A DNA stretch of 34,800 bases from Bacteroidales bacterium UBA3824 (GTDB taxonomy: Bacteria; Bacteroidota; Bacteroidia; Bacteroidales; UBA3824), in the NCBI GenBank assembly GCA_002393195.1, contig DGIK01000209.1:1-34800 (forward strand), written 5' to 3'. A program made the position numbers and the translations under genes. The notes under the pieces were generated by a model. It made no database searches. It was not told the DNA's origin and saw nothing but the letters and a program-made list of their open reading frames with translations. Shown in pieces: positions 34,001-34,800 of this stretch (its first letter is position 1; the number at the start of each line of letters is the position of its first letter).

Positions 34001-34592
34001 ACACCTCGCCGGTCAAGAGTGGGTCGTTGGTGCACTCGTTTTCCACAATAGAAACCGCTTTGAGAATGTTGCGGATGCATAGCACTTCGTTGTGGATTTC
34101 GTTGTAAGCGTATGCAAGAAAACAATGCATTTTTGCAATCTGTTTGTAAGCCTTTTTGGGCGTTAGGTATTTGATGGCGTATTGATAGCAACTGATTGCA
34201 GAATCAATCCGCCGCTCACGTATAAGGCTGTGTGCCTGTAGAATTTGGGCACGTATGTAAATCTCATTGTCGCCGGATATTTCGGCGAGATGCTGCATTT
34301 TTTGAATGCAGCGGTTTTTGCCGTTTTGACTGTTGATGACATCGTACATCAGGTATATGCGAGCCAGGGAGCCGGTAGCCTTCAATGGGTCCTCCTCCTT
34401 TGCAACGGCGTTTTCGGCTTTCATCAACGTATTGTTCCACAATTGTTTGTTGCTTGGGTCGATGGTGTACAGCGACGCGGTAATCTCTTGTTCTTCTTCG
34501 CAAAGAATATCGCTGTATATGTATTCCACCTGTCCCAAACAATTGCTGACAATCGTTGTCGTTAATAATATGACGAGCAATAATAATTTCAT
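31080..34592 (-). CDS. TPR-PAS-PAS-PAS-SpoIIE membrane phosphatase
   Basis: A 1170-residue signalling protein. A signal peptide (1-20) is followed by TPR repeats (about 60-400), a membrane helix at 443-463, and a coiled coil (465-515). Three PAS domains lie at about 515-630, 640-755 and 768-882, and a SpoIIE/PP2C phosphatase at about 900-1170. The second and third PAS domains are close copies (SIFITNYEGDFIWFNDAF against SIYITSKEGKMIWFNDAF), which indicates tandem duplication. Metal ligands are intact: VSGDFHWV (D938), ADCTGHGVPGAF (D955), TTDGYPD (D1108) and TDDVHVLG (about D1161/D1162). The architecture suggests integration of a periplasmic signal and cytoplasmic PAS input. No promoter was resolved in the 41 bases upstream, so it may be co-transcribed with the DNA alkylation repair gene. 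Confidence 0.88.
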   Translation of the reverse strand: MKLLLLVILLTTTIVSNCLGQVEYIYSDILCEEEQEITASLYTIDPSNKQLWNNTLMKAENAVAKEEDPLKATGSLARIYLMYDVINSQNGKNRCIQKMQHLAEISGDNEIYIRAQILQAHSLIRERRIDSAISCYQYAIKYLTPKKAYKQIAKMHCFLAYAYNEIHNEVLCIRNILKAVSIVENECTNDPLLTGEVYLHTAIIYKNQADYKKAAGYIAGALSIFKRDKNSKNNMYRNFYNTSLIVDGDLKLASNQFDEAIQLYKDGINNFIETGLDNSARNSLKYLSDGHNGLGIAYMKKNNDSAAVVNIFLALRIRRQLAHKDKIADSYITLGEYYNYKNMEDSAAYYMEKGFDLAREIRAFPLMTHSAHSLSRIYDHKKNYKKALNYLQIAQQSYFAVSDLDKIKEATREEMEYLFDQERNLAEQIKEQELERDEKIIRWAIAFVAMSALSLSVIVLLFIKKKKKNQLLREQRDALEERSQELIVQQEEISQKNQELRATTEMLEESNKELRILSTVAAATVNAIFITDITGDFTWFNESFSKYSGIPFEDLHTNPELRGSLMPAQAKEAYAKVLETKQSTDFVFNMKLFAPEKGDVWMQTTLTPIFDHNNEISMMVLVCSDITELRKTTQKLEKSNRELKMLSAVAAMTSNSIFITNYEGDFIWFNDAFTRDTGITLDQIGTNPATKKVAMPPETRKIYEKVIATKQPQEYTTQITHIEGMSMWVQVAVTPVLDDDGEISMIVWVNTDITELHNTTQKLEESNHELQMLSAVASTTSNSIYITSKEGKMIWFNDAFSRETHIPISQLNTHPALKASAMTPETRNVFEKVIATKETQTYTAEMKHLEGKPFWVQSSVTPVLDDNGEIMMIVWVSTNITELHRAYEKIDDQNKEINASITYARRIQDAIQPMKIFSDEILGDHFVINMPRNIVSGDFHWVGYKNGLSVFTVADCTGHGVPGAFISMLGQVMLNQTLYKLDDITAANILNIVRTGIIHQLHQRDKDGVLSDSMDASMFVYDRNNCIIDYAGAYSHAYILRFGTPDAETEAVCEASGSKIIINDQKDAYLIRLKPNRMTIGIDRRDTVPFKSTQFKVNHGDIAYATTDGYPDQFGGDKQKRFYIATFEKLLLQYYKLPMEQQRVELERTFLEWKGDYEQTDDVHVLGIVL

Positions 34593-34633
34593 GGCGTAGT
34601 TTTGTCAATAATAAACTACATCAAATTCTGTTC

Positions 34634-34800
34634 CTAATTCATCCAATATTGACGTTCTTTTTCATCCATTTTTTCGATGGCGTATCTGAGTGTCGTGCGG
34701 TGCATTTCATTGCGGTAGTCGGCGAGGAAGTCGCGCAGGATTTCCATGCCGCAACATTTGCCAAGTTCGCGCAACATCCAGCCCACAGCCTTGTGCATCA
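34634..34800 (-). CDS. DNA alkylation repair protein, C-terminal end (cut by window end)
   Basis: Only the last 55 codons lie in the window. The minus-strand reading includes HKAVGWMLRELGK, LRDFLADY and MHRTTLRYAIEKMDEKERQ, then a stop at 34634. HKAVGWMLRE followed by LRYAIEK is characteristic of AlkD-like HEAT-repeat DNA glycosylases, which remove alkylated bases. Most of the gene, including the catalytic region, is beyond the right edge. It precedes the SpoIIE gene by 41 bases on the same strand. Confidence 0.87.
   Translation of the reverse strand, partial: MHKAVGWMLRELGKCCGMEILRDFLADYRNEMHRTTLRYAIEKMDEKERQYWMN

Overview
The window looks like a chromosomal segment of a member of the Bacteroidota, most likely an uncultured Bacteroidales-type bacterium. 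The evidence is in the sequence. Promoters repeatedly match the Bacteroidota pattern (TTTG, about 20 bases, then TAnnTTTG), Shine-Dalgarno sites are mostly absent, and typical family markers occur together (DUF4254, DUF4783 next to nadC, OmpP1/FadL-type porin, AAA_14/DUF4143 ATPase). There are 25 protein-coding genes, two of them cut by the window edges (secA on the left, a DNA alkylation repair protein on the right). No rRNA, tRNA, insertion sequence or CRISPR array was seen, and no stretch over 300 bases lacks a gene.

Layout. 1-4.0 kb: start of secA (minus), a CHASE4-HAMP-SpoIIE phosphatase (plus) and a bile acid:sodium symporter family transporter (minus). 4.0-7.0 kb: an accessory block with a PIN toxin and its putative antitoxin, an SDR oxidoreductase overlapping the toxin stop codon, an array of 33-bp palindromic tandem repeats (six clear units plus a decayed seventh), and an AAA_14/DUF4143 ATPase whose promoter lies in the last repeat. 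7.0-15.4 kb: a surface-glycan block of two convergent operons. The plus strand carries four glycosyltransferases; the minus strand carries DUF4254, a GT9 transferase and a GT2 transferase. A five-helix sulfatase/phosphoethanolamine-or-phosphoglycerol transferase-like protein lies beside them. 15.5-20.0 kb: DUF4783 protein, nadC, a bizarre Tyr/His- then Ser/Gly-rich putative lipoprotein, and a FadL-like porin. 20.0-20.8 kb: an MNT nucleotidyltransferase/HEPN pair. 20.9-34.6 kb: a signalling-rich region with a HAMP-GAF sensor lacking an output domain, an acyltransferase overlapping it, two adjacent TPR-SpoIIE proteins, a phosphotransacylase, recR, a multi-pass membrane protein and a 1170-residue TPR-PAS3-SpoIIE protein.

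How it fits together. The glycosyltransferases, DUF4254 protein and sulfatase-fold transferase probably build or decorate the outer-membrane glycan (LPS core or similar). The four SpoIIE-type phosphatases and the orphan sensor suggest partner-switching or serine-phosphorylation signalling, although no STAS or anti-sigma kinase gene is present here. One of the four (26440-28440) has lost a metal-ligand aspartate and may be a pseudophosphatase.

The most unusual object is the repeat array at 5513-5743 with its ATPase. Most differences between the six clear units fall at positions predicted to be unpaired (hairpin bulge, loop, linker), which suggests selection on a structured or protein-bound element.
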